DNA of 64,000 nt from the NCBI GenBank assembly GCA_030435675.1, contig CM059623.1, positions 1,886,012-1,950,011 on the forward strand, read 5' to 3'. This stretch comes from Steinernema hermaphroditum. Lineage: Eukaryota; Nematoda; Chromadorea; Rhabditida; Steinernematidae. Position numbers and translations under genes: made by a program. Below, one piece after another: positions 23,548 to 35,584 of this stretch (its first letter is position 1; the number at the start of each line of letters is the position of its first letter). A model generated the notes under the pieces. The model did no database searches, was not told where the DNA came from, and saw only the letters and a program-made list of their open reading frames with translations.

Positions 23548-25198
23548 AGCTATCCAGGGTATACGAATTCTGTAGATTTGTGAAAAATAAATTGTGGCAA
23601 GTGTGCATTTTTATATTCGATTAATCGGAGATGTTCAGCTTTGAATATGTTTTATGGGAATGTTCTCTTTGTTTAGTCTCAACCTTTCCTTTTTTTCTGA
23701 AGTTCGTTGAGTTGAGTCAGCGGTCGTTGCTGACCCGAACTTCTAGAAGATATGGAACACCAGACAAACAAACAATTCAATGGTGTCGAGGAGAGGGTGG
23801 ACATCAGTGTTCTCAGTATTCTCCTATTGAGGATTCCTGCCATGGTCTGCGACGTCAGAGAGCGTGTTGTACACACTCTCAAATTTGGGTAATTAAATTT
23901 TTACGTACAAGTGAAAGAAGACAGTTATATAGACACGAGCATAGTATCATGAAAAGGGCTGGCGGCGACGGAGTTAGAAGACTGCGGGGAGAGCGACCGG
24001 CTGCGGGACCGCTTGAGGTTCTCTGGTGACAAGACTAACGGAAATGACCAGTGATCATCGGCAGTGAGGGGCTGATGTTGTGGCTCCCTTGCACAGTGGA
24101 ACGCTGGTCGTCGACGGATTTGGTTCTGTCATGAACTGATCATCTGAAATGCGAGAGGAAAGAAGATGCGGGAGGCGATAATAAGGACCCGTAGATCCAA
24201 CATGTCGCCAACAAAAACAGTAATCCTCGTCCTACCAGCCGCGTCGCTCTGTCAGGCCAATGCCGAAGTCTGCACCAATGGTTATCTTCCACGCCACATT
24301 TCGCTTGGAAGGGCACATACTCATAAATGCAGCATGTTAATGGAGGCGCTTTGCTTGAAACAATGAAGGAAAACGGCTGTCTTCGTCAGAGCTTTTTCAC
24401 ACTTTTGCAAACAAACTGAAGTTATTTTCTGGGGTAGGACACACTAAGAGCTTTTTCGACTGTTTGAGAAAATCGATCTTAAGGGTTCAAAAACATCCGT
24501 GCAAAGAAAGACCTTTCTCGCTGATATCAAAAAAAAACTTGATCTGTGGCGACACGGAAAGTGGGTCGAGTTTTTTTTAGCATGGGCGTCACCGTAAACA
24601 ACAGAGTACACATCAGATCAAAGTCCAAAATAACCATCTGATTTGTAGAAGACGAATCGGCAAACAGTTTTTGTCTTGTAGACGTATGACAACCTAAGAT
24701 ACGACTAAGTTTGACCAGACTTCGAAGTGTGGGAGGGACTGCCTCGACTGCAGTCTTCTTTCTGTGGGAAAGTGAACGCAGTACATTCATCATTTTTGCG
24801 CAACGAAAACGTGTTTGACAACGGAATGCACAACACAATTGTGTTTTGGTGTGTGGACTCCAAAAGCCAGTTCCACCTCGAAAAGTATGGACACGGTAGT
24901 CAAGGAATAGTGGATCACAGTTACCTGGGTGGATTATTGGACTATTATGGAACTTCTAAGCATAGGCTATCTCTGGCGCCATTGTGCGAAGATGATGTAT
25001 GCCATTACGTAAACGGGTCAACTCACTAATTTGTAGTGGATATCAATCAATGAAATAAGAAGGTCAGAATATGGAGATAGTGTCTTGATTGATGTGTGAA
25101 TTGTATGTAAATAAAAATACTGTATCGCCGCATAAATCGGAGGAACACACCTACATTTAAGAAACACCCTGAGTGTCGGATTGCACTGCAGATCCCAA
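23548..25198. other. Spacer between the tandem copies
   Basis: Contains a plus-strand frame at 24727-25029 ending GSTH; its last 45 bp resemble sequence at 21350-21400 upstream of copy 1. The duplication unit therefore included some 5' flank. The frame itself is not recognised. No other gene was seen. Confidence 0.4.
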
Positions 25199-27121
25199 AT
25201 GTTTTTCCCGATCCTCCTGTTATTCCTTGTGGCGACAGCTGATGCCTGTACTCCGATGAAACCAACGGAAAGGGACATGTCTAAGGGAGTCTGTGAAGAT
25301 CCAGACGATATGGGCATCTGTATGTTCTTTATTCCAACTTCTGCCTCAGATATCAGTCCATTTTTAGGCCCGGACCCCACGAAAACACCGAAAATGACGA
25401 CAACGTCAGCACTCATGACGACCACAACTACTCCGACTTCGACTGTTACTACTTCTACAAGTACCACTACTAGTACAACGACGACAACAACGACCAAACT
25501 ACCGCCAAATGTGTGTCCAGCTCCAACATTCACTGGTCAACCCGATTATACCGTTGATTTCAACGGAAAGAACTTTGTTCTGATCACAGATCTGGCGAAC
25601 ACGTCACCCTATTCTTACGACAACAAGAACATAGCGAAAACACGTGGGTAATTCGACCAATTTCCTGATTACGTTTTTTGTTTAGATCTATACAGAAACC
25701 ACAGAGTTTTCGAAATTAACGAAAACAGTGCTGGTAATACGGCTGTCACAGTGTACTGCTATGATGGACAGACCTTTTGCATTTGCGATGGAGGTGGAAA
25801 CTGTTATAGAGAGCCTGTAGCTGCGAGAAAGCAGGACTTCATTAACACTGTTCTCACTTGTGAGAACGAAGGTATTTTTTTGTTCATTTGTGGGAACGAG
25901 ATCTGAATCGGTATTCGTTTATATGTAAATTAGTATTAGGATGAAGCAAGTTGATTTAGCTGTCAGACTAAGGGACTTGCCAGAAAAGTGGAAAGTACGC
26001 TGGTCACCTCTTTATTGGTAGCCGACATGAAATGCAATGAAAGTGATACCTGAGAGACTGATGTAACAGATTACATAGTGTCAGAGCTCGGGGCGACTCT
26101 CACCACGAGAGTACAAGCTGGTATAGTTTGATAGATCCCACTAGAAGCGTGAAGCATCTCGACGCTCTGTTTGATTTGATTTTGAACGGATCGTGAGACA
26201 ATTAAATGGGATTAAAATCTAGTATTATTTCGTTTTCGAGGGAGTCAATAGCATGAGCAATTAAGTGAGTAAAAAGTGAAGGAAAATTCTTCAAATTGAC
26301 AATGCGAATTGTACTTGTTTTTGTGGATAGCATGACATGGAACTGATTTAGGTAAATGTACCGTCGATGGACATATGGTAGGGGGCAGCAAGAAAGTGTA
26401 CAAGGATATACAGTACCTGTCATGCAACGTTTGTGCCGACAATGTCAAGCTGGACAATTCTGCACCACTACGGCGTAGGTCTCAACTGGAATTCCTTAAA
26501 AGACCTTCTATACAGCTTGCTATCGAACGGCCGCTGAGTTGCAGAAGATGGACACCGAGACGTGTGCTCTCGGGTCCGAAATATCTTCACAAGTGTGCAA
26601 ACCTGACATCGCGGGAATTGCGAACACATACGTTATTGAATCGTCTCTTAATTGGTATTATATTGACAGGGCACAACGTGGGTTCAGCCGCTTATCGTCA
26701 TAATCATCTGGTCTTTCAGGCTGTCGATATAGACAAGGACTTGACCTTATGTACTTAATGCAAAGCGAAAAAGAAGACGAAGAGATTAGTTCTTTTTCGG
26801 GTGGAGAACTCTGTGTCGTGACAGAAAATCACAAGCATTACTCCACCAGCGGAAGGTGGGCGTTATGGCAGCACTGTGCAAAAGGTAGCCGTTCATGATT
26901 AGATGAAGCATGAACCATTTCGAGTTGTAGGTGAATGCAACCTGTATGCATGGCTGAATGAAGACTCCGTATTTTCGTTGGTCAATGATCCCAACAAGAA
27001 GTACGCATATGCTATGCAGAAAGCGGCCCAAGCGGCAGGTAAAACATACGACGATCCAGATGAATATGTGTCGAGGGTCGTCTGGATCGGTTACGGCCCT
27101 TGTACTTGCAACGTCAAGTAG
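25199..27121 (+). CDS. Secreted threonine-rich multidomain protein (copy 2)
   Basis: Six exons (25199-25643, 25686-25871, 26352-26474, 26516-26677, 26720-26884, 26931-27121), 423 residues in frame. Same architecture as the gene at 21.7 kb: signal peptide MFFPILLLFLVATADA, Thr-rich linker, cysteine modules and the ending IGYGPCTCNVK. Compared with copy 1, five bases are missing just before the third intron. The frame is rescued if the donor lies five bases to the left of the copy 1 donor by alignment (GTAGGT here, GTTTCA there). The second intron is 480 bp instead of 42 bp. AATAAA follows the stop. Confidence 0.75.
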
Positions 27122-29207
27122 AATTATTAATGGATTTTTGCATTTCGCGCATTTTTTTGTTGAGTTGATTTATAAATAAAAGTAGTTGTGGATTTGCAGC
27201 TCTGCCCTTACTGTGCCGTCGGCGATATGAGGATGATGCATAGTCATTGACCTGTTTTACTGTATTAGGGATATAATATTTTAAGATGTGTATCCCCAGA
27301 GACTTGAGTTCACCGCTCAACTTACGCAACATGCCTTAAAGTGCAGCTTGGTACTTTACAGTATGTGCTATGGCTGTAGGAATCTGATCATCACGCCGGT
27401 CTGATTATCGTCGTTTCCTGACTGTGCGTGTGGCTCACTGGAAACTATTTTATTTGATTTTGTCGATTTTCGATCGGTCGGTTCGATGCCGGCCTCAGCC
27501 CTCATTTTTGAAGTCAGCCACACCTCCTTATACGCGATTTTCTCTTCGCTTCCTTCTGCAAGTTCGTCTAATATCGATAAAGACCAAAAGATTCTTTTTC
27601 GCGACTTTGGCTTGTTTACAGCATTCTCCAATGTATTATGTACTTTTCCTGGTGGCACATGTGGTCCTGGACAGAATATAAACAAAATTGTCGTTGCCCG
27701 ATAGATTATGCATCTGATAGTGGTCTTGTTTTAGTGACCACATTTGAAAATCCAGGGTAAATCGGCAATCGAAACCTGATATAAGTTGTGGGGCAAACTT
27801 ATAATGCATCATAGCTTTTTAACCATTTGTATTTTACCCTTGAAACAAGAAAAACAATATTACTGGTAAGCAGCTTATCGTGATATGCACACTGTTTCTG
27901 CTGACCTTTGATCACCCCACAAACCAAAACAAGCATCAAAATATTTGATCAGCACTGTAGTTATCATAATCGCAGACTGTGTTTAGCGAATGTAACGTTT
28001 TCGATGTCCAAACTTTGCTACTTGAGCAGCATGTGCTGTTGTTTCCCAAATCAACGATCACCGAGTGTGAAAAACAGGACGTGGAAACTGGTATACTCCA
28101 AATTTTTAGTATCCGTGTGTTACTGGAAGTAAACGCGCATTCTGTTACATAATTTTTGGATGGGGTTACTTTCCTCTATATTTTGCTGTTTCGAGAAGTT
28201 AGTCGATTTCCTTGTAAACCCTGTTTCTGTTTATCTCTTTTTTCTCTCTTATACTGTGCGCTGTCCACCGGTAAACAAGTTATTTTGACGGCACACACTC
28301 CGTACACCCAAAAAACAAATAATCGCTCACTTAATGACATAATATTGACCGACGCTAACTGGATTGATCTTCGCGTTGGTACGACCTTCCACTTCTGTTG
28401 AGACGCGCCATTGATGTTGTGATATAAATAACGTACTCTCTAGGGATTTTTGAAACGAATTGTTGAGGCTAATTTCGTTAGTGACTCAAACGGATCTTTA
28501 TTCTTTCACGTTTGGGAAAATATTTTTTGAATAGCAGACTCAAAAGATCAGATTCCTTCCCCATTCTGCGTGTTCCATGGGGCGAGGAACTAATGGGCTT
28601 GTTGCGCTCTCCGGTAATGTGATCTCACGAGCTGTAATTATCCATCGTATTGCGTTCTGACATTGAAAACGGGGCGCTGTAGGCATCTTCTATATTCGCA
28701 TTTTTCATGGCTATTTCAATATCACACTAATTTCTGAGCAAACGAGGCTAATTTCGTTTGTGACTCAAACAAAAAAAGCTTTTGTTGCGCTTCTTTATTC
28801 TTTAACCGATTTTGATATTTTTGGAAGTAAGTCTCCGATGTACTGGTTAACTGTAGTTTAATAATTTCTTTGACTATATTATTATTTTCATCCACATCTT
28901 TGCTCGTAAAGGGTAAATGCCGAAAATCTGCCATTGACTTTGACTGAGCGAGACTGCACATTTCCACATTGGCCTCTACATCAGTTCACTGTTCTACGCA
29001 TGATATTCTTTAGTATATTGACGCAGAGGTCTCGAAGTGCCCATCGCTTTTTTATTTATATTGTGGTCATTTGCAAGAAGTGGTGCGATAAGAGCGCAGA
29101 CGATAAACATAAATTTCATCGGACGCGAAACTCAGAGGTCCGTCTCTTCCTCTCTTTAGCAATGTAAACTAATGAGTTATCATCCTTCATTACAACTTGA
29201 TCTTGCG
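27122..29207. other. Gene-poor region with weak repeats
   Basis: A motif of about 50 bp (GAGGCTAATTTCGTTAGTGA and following) occurs near 28465 and again near 28745. Overlapping frames at 27368-27704 on both strands are unsupported. No genes were recognised. Confidence 0.45.
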
Positions 29208-29417
29208 CTAGATATCTGTTTGAACGAGAGCAAAATTCCTCCTCTTCCAACAGTATTTCTTAATCTCTCTGAACGTCTGGCTGGTTGGGCGGCAAACCCT
29301 ATGACAGTTGTGAGTGTTCTGGCTTCCAGAGGGAATTGGGACACCCGGAAGCCGTAGTCCCACCACCGCTGACAATAAGATGCAAGAAGCCAGGAATCCG
29401 ACTGCGTGAGAAGTCAT
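29208..29417 (-). CDS. Small secreted protein, 69 residues
   Basis: Single frame with a strong signal peptide (MTSHAVGFLASCILLSAVVG) and a short mature part with a HNCHRVC motif. A frameshifted relative lies at 1849-2014 on the other strand, with a conserved 5' leader, which supports this being a real gene family. A fragment of the same start region recurs at about 29600-29660, so some local duplication has occurred. It may also be the first exon of a longer spliced gene. Confidence 0.45.
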   Translation of the reverse strand: MTSHAVGFLASCILLSAVVGLRLPGVPIPSGSQNTHNCHRVCRPTSQTFREIKKYCWKRRNFALVQTDI

Positions 29418-29825
29418 TCTGCAGTCGTCGTGAAGGTCGTTGACGCTTTAAGGAGACCGGCGAAGACTCAATTTATTTGTTGGTTACGATGCGTATCGTA
29501 TTCGAAATTTAGTACAAGACAAGAGAGCCGACCGTAGTTAGATATGGGAACATTTTTGTTCATTGAATTTGGCCAGGGCGATACGATCGAATACCTCGGA
29601 TTCGATGAACACACACGGAAGCCATAGTCCCACCACCGCTGTGTGAGGACAGGAATCCGTTCCTCTAAGGTCTTGTTTTTGGGTGACATTGACATTAAAT
29701 TTTGATGAACAAAACAGTTTTTAGTTTTTCGCACATACGTTTGCTAGTACGTTTGCAAAGTAGATAATTGTATTCCGGCTGCGTTTCGGACGTTCCGTGC
29801 ACTTTCGGCCTATTTAGAAATATTT

Positions 29826-29857
29826 CCTCCCGATTTTTCTGCAGAAAATCGGGAGGA
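29826..29857. repeat. Perfect short hairpin
   Basis: CCTCCCGATTTT and its exact reverse complement are separated by a seven-base loop. It sits in gene-free sequence. It could be the centre of an old foldback element or a structured RNA; no other support. Confidence 0.6.
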
Positions 29858-31100
29858 GTTTCTTAGTTTCTGTATATCGCTTCGGGAATTTTTACTTCAG
29901 ATAAGATTGGTTTCTTGGTGGCCGTTGTAGCCTCGGTGGGGCCGTTCATGCGTTTCCTCCTTGTGTTAGATCGGCCCAGGGCTGTGCGAAAGTAACCTGG
30001 AATACGGAACCGGATGAAACGGGGTTCGAATCCGCCCTAAAGAAAGACATTTTTGGCTTTTCGGGAAGATACTTCTTTTATTTTTTGCTTTAAACTGGGT
30101 ACACTGAAAAAAAATGAAAGAATTCAAATGTTTGTCCCTAGGGAGTATTCGCTGCGCTACTGAATATTTCGATTCTCAGAGCTTTCTTGCAGTGTCCCAT
30201 GCGATGCTTTTGCTTACTTTCTGTAACATCGAGCACAAAGCGTGATCACAATCTTCATTCAGCTGGTATATCTTGTGAATTTCGAATGACCTGTCATGCT
30301 TATTTCGTACAGTCCTGATTTTGCACTTTAAATTGTTTCAGTACACACTGATTAGCTTATCCTATGACAAATACTGTTCCAACAATATTTGCAGGGGGTA
30401 AACATTAGCGTTAAATCACCAAATTTGTTTATTTTCTTCCGTCTTATGTTTCTCAAGCGAGTTTCCGGTTTTATCTCTTGAATCGAAGTGACATGAAATT
30501 AACCAAATCGGTGTATTGCGGCATATAGAAGTACTAAAACACACTTGGGTTGTTAGTTTGCTTCTTTCTTGCGCAAGAGTACGAATCGAATGGTCCGCGA
30601 TCGGAACGTGTCCGCCCACATATGATAATCGAAAATTGGGACGGCTTACATATATCCCTTTCGCAAGGACCGTTCGGTGCCAGGGAGCGCAGACGAGCAG
30701 AGATAATGTAAACTTTCGTTTTTTGAGCACATTTCATATACTGTTCAACTAGCTTTGAGTACTAATATGAAGCGGTAAGGAGGCTACTTTTACTCTACCA
30801 AAAAGTGCTTTGAAGAGTACTCAAATAAAGGGGTAACGCAAACGTTGTTGTCTATCTCTCGACGAAGTCGTCCCGATCACTGCAAATGGCGACCAATGGC
30901 AACCCTATCTGTGTGCTCGAGCATCAAAGGGAAGAGGTGAATCCTGTCGGGGTGGGATAGAACGAGCTGCAGGTCATCTTCGCCTGGCGGAGCCGATAAT
31001 ATAGACCATATTCGGTGGATAACGCGCCAATACCGACGATCAGGCCGGTCACACCCGTTCAAAAATCAAGTAAAATTCTATTCATCATGACAAAAACTTT
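29858..31100. other. Gene-free region with a tRNA B-box-like sequence
   Basis: Near 30030-30050 the motif ACGGGGTTCGAATCCGCCC, preceded by GGAACCGGATGAA, resembles one arm of the MITE at 53.28 kb. The plus-strand frame 30516-30752 is unsupported. Nothing else was recognised. Confidence 0.4.
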
Positions 31101-31104
31101 GCGA

Positions 31105-31148
31105 AAAAAAAAAATTAAAAAAAAAAAAAAAAAAAACAAAAAAAATTT
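31105..31148 (+). repeat. A-rich simple tract
   Basis: Nearly uninterrupted A residues. No identifiable LINE or SINE body is attached upstream, so it is annotated only as simple sequence. Confidence 0.8.
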
Positions 31149-31529
31149 TTGTTTGCAATTGCTTGTTTCGTATGTCCATGTGAGTAATGCGTTAGAGCAG
31201 TCATTTCGAAAACAACTGAATCATACCGTTTGGCGAACATTTCACATAAGACAAGTTTTGTGACCTGAATTATTTTCGGCGTTTGATCATCACTAATGTT
31301 CCCTGTGCAAAGGGAACATGTATTCGAGAGGAGTCTATAGTGGCCGCTCTTGCACTGTTTTTTTACTAAGTAATAAGTTCTAATATATAGGTTCTAACTG
31401 CTTCATTTGGCCCTCTCCATTGACGAGGCCTCAAGTTCTTTTTCTTTCTCTGCATGCTACGTGGAAGTTTGTATTGGAAGAAATTGTTGGCTATTTTATC
31501 ATTTGACACGAAGGATAAGCTTCAGCGTT

Positions 31530-32465
31530 TTTTAAAGGGACGCTTAACTACGTTTAAATTGCAAAGGTGTAATAAGTGTATTTAGTATTCTGTGTATTTT
31601 TCTAAATCTAATCCGTTATAACCGACGTATGAACTAGCCTCGTTTTCACTTCGATCTGATGCAAATTTGATAAAATCAGTCTTGGAACGAATCCTTCATT
31701 TTTGGTGGCGTATACGTCATTCTAGTGTTATAGGCTCGAATGCCTCTCGGATGATGTTTCTTTTGTCGTCCTACAAAAGCGTGCCCGTGCAAGATAATTT
31801 TTGTCTGCAGGAACCCGGATATTCGTTGTAGACAAGGGGTAGGCATCTCTATGGTTCTGAAATTACATCTTTGAATTTCTCGTATCTATAAAAGGGAACG
31901 CTTCACCGTGTTCAAACTCAACGCAACGGTGATAGGTCTATGTTTCCTAATCAAATCCGTCATGACTAAAACCGACGCACGAACTAGCCGTGTTTTGACT
32001 TTAACTGACGTAGAATGGGTTTCGTCTGATCAACGCATTCTACTGCGATAGACCTTTCCGATGCTGTCAGTTTCTTTTCACCATATAAAAGTTACTTACA
32101 TTTAAGTTTTTTTCTGTGATCACTTTAGAAAACAAAGAATATCTTTTGTGCAACGTTGGTGACGCACATTTCCCGTAGTATTACGCCCACAAGCCTCTCC
32201 CCCATTTGGCAGTCAGTTCGTTATCAGACGTTAAAAGCTAGAGTCTTTTGGGTTCTTTTTGAGGCGACAGGACATGCCACCAATCAAGTGCTCTTGTTTG
32301 ACAAGCTGGTAAGTTCGGAAGGCCATAAACGATCTTGCACATATATGAAGGACGCAACGCGTCGTGTTTTTCTCGTCGCATCACAACAGTTACTACTGTA
32401 GGTCCTTACTCGTTCAATAACTCTTATTAAGTTCGCAAGGCCGTAAACGATCTTGCAGTGTTAGT
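31530..32465. repeat. Diverged local duplications
   Basis: About 31535-31650 and 31890-32020 share the order of motifs (AGGGACGCTTAAC / GGGAACGCTTCACC, then AACCGACGTATGAACTAGCC / AACCGACGCACGAACTAGCC). A second pair, AAGTTCGGAAGGCCATAAAC at 32312 and AAGTTCGCAAGGCCGTAAAC at 32430, is also tandem. No coding signal. Confidence 0.55.
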
Positions 32466-33423
32466 TCGTTCAAACTATCCCATTGTAAGGTAGATTATTG
32501 CATTGTAAATCATTTAATTTTCCGATCGACTTTCTTAAATACTTATACTTTATAATTTTGGCGTTTCAAGACCATATATCTGAAGCCGGTTTACTGTATT
32601 CTGGAATCACTGGTCAGCCCATCCAGAATAATTTTTGCAACCTTGTTGGGATCCATAAGGGCTAGTCTCGTCGATAAAGGTCGAGCAACCCACGTCCACA
32701 TACCGTAATCAAACATGATAAAAACGCTACAATAATCCGAAACGATTTCAGCACTCTGACGGGTCATGAACATAACTGCAAACCCTATCTGAATTCACCA
32801 CCCAACTGACAGGCCTGTATGCCTTAAAACCGTTCTTATCACCAGAATTTGACGTCGGTCTGTGAGCCTTAGAGTGATGGGGTTCCCTGATACACTCTGG
32901 TTTACGTCACTACTCCAATGCGATGGAAAGCAAGCACCAAAAAATACCATTTTTATGGGGTTGCCAACCGGATATTCATTCAAATGGGAAACATTCGACA
33001 ACTTCGATAAAAGGGCAATCGATTGCCTACACTGACCCTTGATTGCTGGCGCCGGCCGCACCTTTTTTTCATTGTATGATTGCCTATCAGGCATGCAGTG
33101 GCATCCGTCTGCGTGCCTTATCTTATCAGAAGATATGCGAGCCTTAAGGTACTGCAACGGAGTCATTCGACGGCCTTCGTGACGGTGACCTTATATGTTC
33201 AATCATGTCCTTTGCGCCGTAGATGCATGATGGCTGTATCTAACCCTATTACTGTTCTAAAAATAGGTTCTCGACACTGATCTCTTGTCCACAAAATATT
33301 TTCCTCCCTGTTTGCCTAGGTGCACTTGGATTACGTTGTCGAGGGCATTTCCGCGTAAATATTTATTCGAAAGTTTGACTCGCGCTATTTCCAGTAGCTC
33401 CACTCTAACTCATCGCTAGCGCC
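32466..33423. other. Intergenic upstream of the ZIP gene
   Basis: Only unsupported short frames (for example 32795-33166 on the minus strand). No element was recognised. Confidence 0.4.
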
Positions 33424-35098
33424 ATGGACGGAACGACGATCAAAATCCTTCTTCTTGTCGCCATGTTTATACTGACGTTCGTTTTCGCTCTACTTCCTAT
33501 AAAGGTGAGATCATCGCTGACAGAAAATGACATCGGACTGGGCGAAGGTGGGATCGATCTTCTTTGAGGGCCCAGAGGGAAGGGGAAGATTACTGGTGTT
33601 GATTTCTTGAGAACTTGTTTCTAACGTCAATTTTTGGACAACACAGTTAGAAAAAAATTATAAACTTTATAATCGTGGTTCAATGGCCTTTCTAAAATTC
33701 TTCCTTGCTGTGAGATTCGAACCCGCTTCGATTATTTCCCGGTCCGCAATACTACCACTCAACCACGCAAGCACTGGTCTGCGCAATGACAGACGTATAG
33801 CGCAGTGGATAGCATCCGAGATCAGAAATCGATGGATGCGGGTTCGATGCCGGGAGCGAGAAATATCACTTTTATCAAAAGAAATATCAAAATATCACTT
33901 TTTTCTTTCAATTTTCTTCAAAAGTTTTATTTTCTAGGTGTACAAAGTGCTCGCCGACCCCCGCAGAGCCAGCCTAATCCCAAAATCGTCCTACAGATCA
34001 TGGCTGCCCTCACTTGTCATCTCACTTCTCACTTGCTTTGCCGGAGGGGTCTTCATTGGTGTCGTCTTCTTGGACTTATTACCCGATGCTGAGTGAGTTT
34101 CACTCATATATGCCAACCTGACGAAACCCTTTTTAGAGAAGCGTTCGAAAGAGTGAAAAAGTCGAACGTGTGGAACGTCGAATACCCTGTCGTCCAACTC
34201 ATCGCTCTTCTTGGATTCTTCCTCGTCTATGCCGTCGAAGAAGCGACCACAAGACTGTTCCATGGAGATGGTCATGTTCATGCACATGACCAAACCTTGG
34301 TCACCGCTCATCAGAGGATATTTGCCGTCGATGGTAGGGAATCGAGGACTGGCTCTAATGGATCGACTGATTGGTAAGGGAACATTTGAGGGTTTATTTA
34401 GGGATCCGTTTGGGTTTGAACCTCACCCTATCCATAACTGTTTTCTCTTTTTTTCCTTCTAAGACCGCCTTTTTTTGCTGATATTAGCCACATTTCAGCG
34501 AAATCCACGGCAGACACTCACCTGCTCCTCCCCTCGAGCAGACCGAAACATCAACGCGTGTGGTCCAATCCGTCGTCTTCACTCTCGCCCTGGTCATCCA
34601 CTGCGCCTTCGAGGGTTTTGCTTTCGGCGTGCAGCAGGACGAATTCTCCGTCCTTTCACTCTTCTTCGGCATCATGGTCCACAAATCGGTCGTCTCGTTC
34701 AGTGTCGGCCTCCGTCTCATCCGATGCCACCCACAGCGATTGGGTCTCGTCATAGCCCTTGTCATGGTTTTTGTCTTTACTTCGCCGCTGTTTGGCGCCT
34801 TCGGAATGGCCATCGAGGTGGGTCTATCGAGATGAAAGCGTGAATTCAGTGAAAATTCAGGAGTCGGACATGGACCAACTTACAAAGGACAAAGTGTCGA
34901 CAGTTCTCACTAGCGCCTCTCTGGGAACCTTCTTGTACATTGCATTTTTCGAGGTAAGGGCAAATATCGTACACCCATAACAGGACAGTTTAGATGTTGG
35001 CCCCGGAAAGAGACAACAAACATTCCCCATTGGCCAAGATGTTAGCGACGTTCGTTGGATTTGCAGTGATTGCGGGTGTTATGACTGTTGGTGGATGA
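33424..35098 (+). CDS. ZIP-family zinc transporter (SLC39)
   Basis: Six exons (33424-33504, 33938-34092, 34137-34373, 34499-34817, 34861-34953, 34994-35098), 990 nt and 329 residues. Hydrophobic segments fit the eight-helix ZIP fold with the N-terminus outside. The loop between helices 3 and 4 has the histidine-rich HGDGHVHAHDQ. Helix 4 has the metal-binding signature HCAFEGFAFG and helix 5 has VHKSVVSFSVG. These place it among the ZIP1-3-like (subfamily II) importers of zinc into the cytosol at the plasma membrane. The stop is followed at once by AATAAA. Intron 1 (434 bp) carries two tRNA-like sequences. All motifs are intact. Confidence 0.92.
33703..33772 (-). tRNA. tRNA-like sequence, probably a pseudogene
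   Basis: Reads GCTTGCGTGGTTGAGTGGTA at its 5' side (A-box like) and GGGTTCGAATCTC on the 3' side (B-box like), about 70 nt in all. A five-base end stem CTTGC/GCAAG is possible. The acceptor stem and anticodon arm do not pair well enough to name an isotype. Confidence 0.35.
33792..33860 (+). tRNA. tRNA-like sequence, probably a pseudogene
   Basis: Reads TATAGCGCAGTGGATAGC (A-box like) and GCGGGTTCGATGCCGGG (B-box like), 69 nt. It recalls a tRNA-Arg type, but the acceptor arms do not match cleanly. It lies 20 bp from the other tRNA-like sequence, on the opposite strand, in intron 1 of the ZIP gene. Confidence 0.35.
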
Positions 35099-35104
35099 AT
35101 AAAG

Positions 35105-35584
35105 TGTACATTAGTGCCCGGAGCTTGCCCATGCATAGATCACTTCTTTTGACTACAAGGTATAGGGGTGTACTTTGGAGCCATAAAGATAAGATCGCCG
35201 CTCTACAGAGATCTTTAGAAGACTTAGGTCTGAAGGTTGAGGCGTCTGGGCGAAGCGGTGGGGCACAGCGAACGGAGTGAAGAGTCATGTTCGGTTCGGT
35301 TGTTTTTTTGACTTTGTAGTTGCACTGGGACATCGGCCGGCGGCGTGGACTCGGGCGGCAGTACTACCATTATTCAATTTGTGATGGGTTCATTCTTGGC
35401 AAGACATTGGAACTACGACTTTCTGGTGTTCCAAGCTATCTGGGAGTCCGGGCGATCATTGCGCCACCAACGACGGCCAAGAACGACCGCTCACTCTTAT
35501 GTCAGGTTACCAATGATGTATTTTACATACAAAACACTCTTATATCTCCCTTAAATAGGAACAGAAACTAACTACAGGCACGAA
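35105..35584. repeat. 3' flank of ZIP gene and dispersed repeat copy
   Basis: About 35330-35500 (GGCAAGACATTGGAACTACG, then GCCAAGAACGACCGCTCACT) is a copy of the repeat also at 11.8, 21.0 and 58.45 kb. The rest is presumed 3' flank. Confidence 0.55.

Noticed and set aside
31080..31150. A-rich tract as a LINE poly(A) tail
   Set aside because: No LINE-like sequence or target duplication is found upstream; the local LINE family does not end in poly(A).
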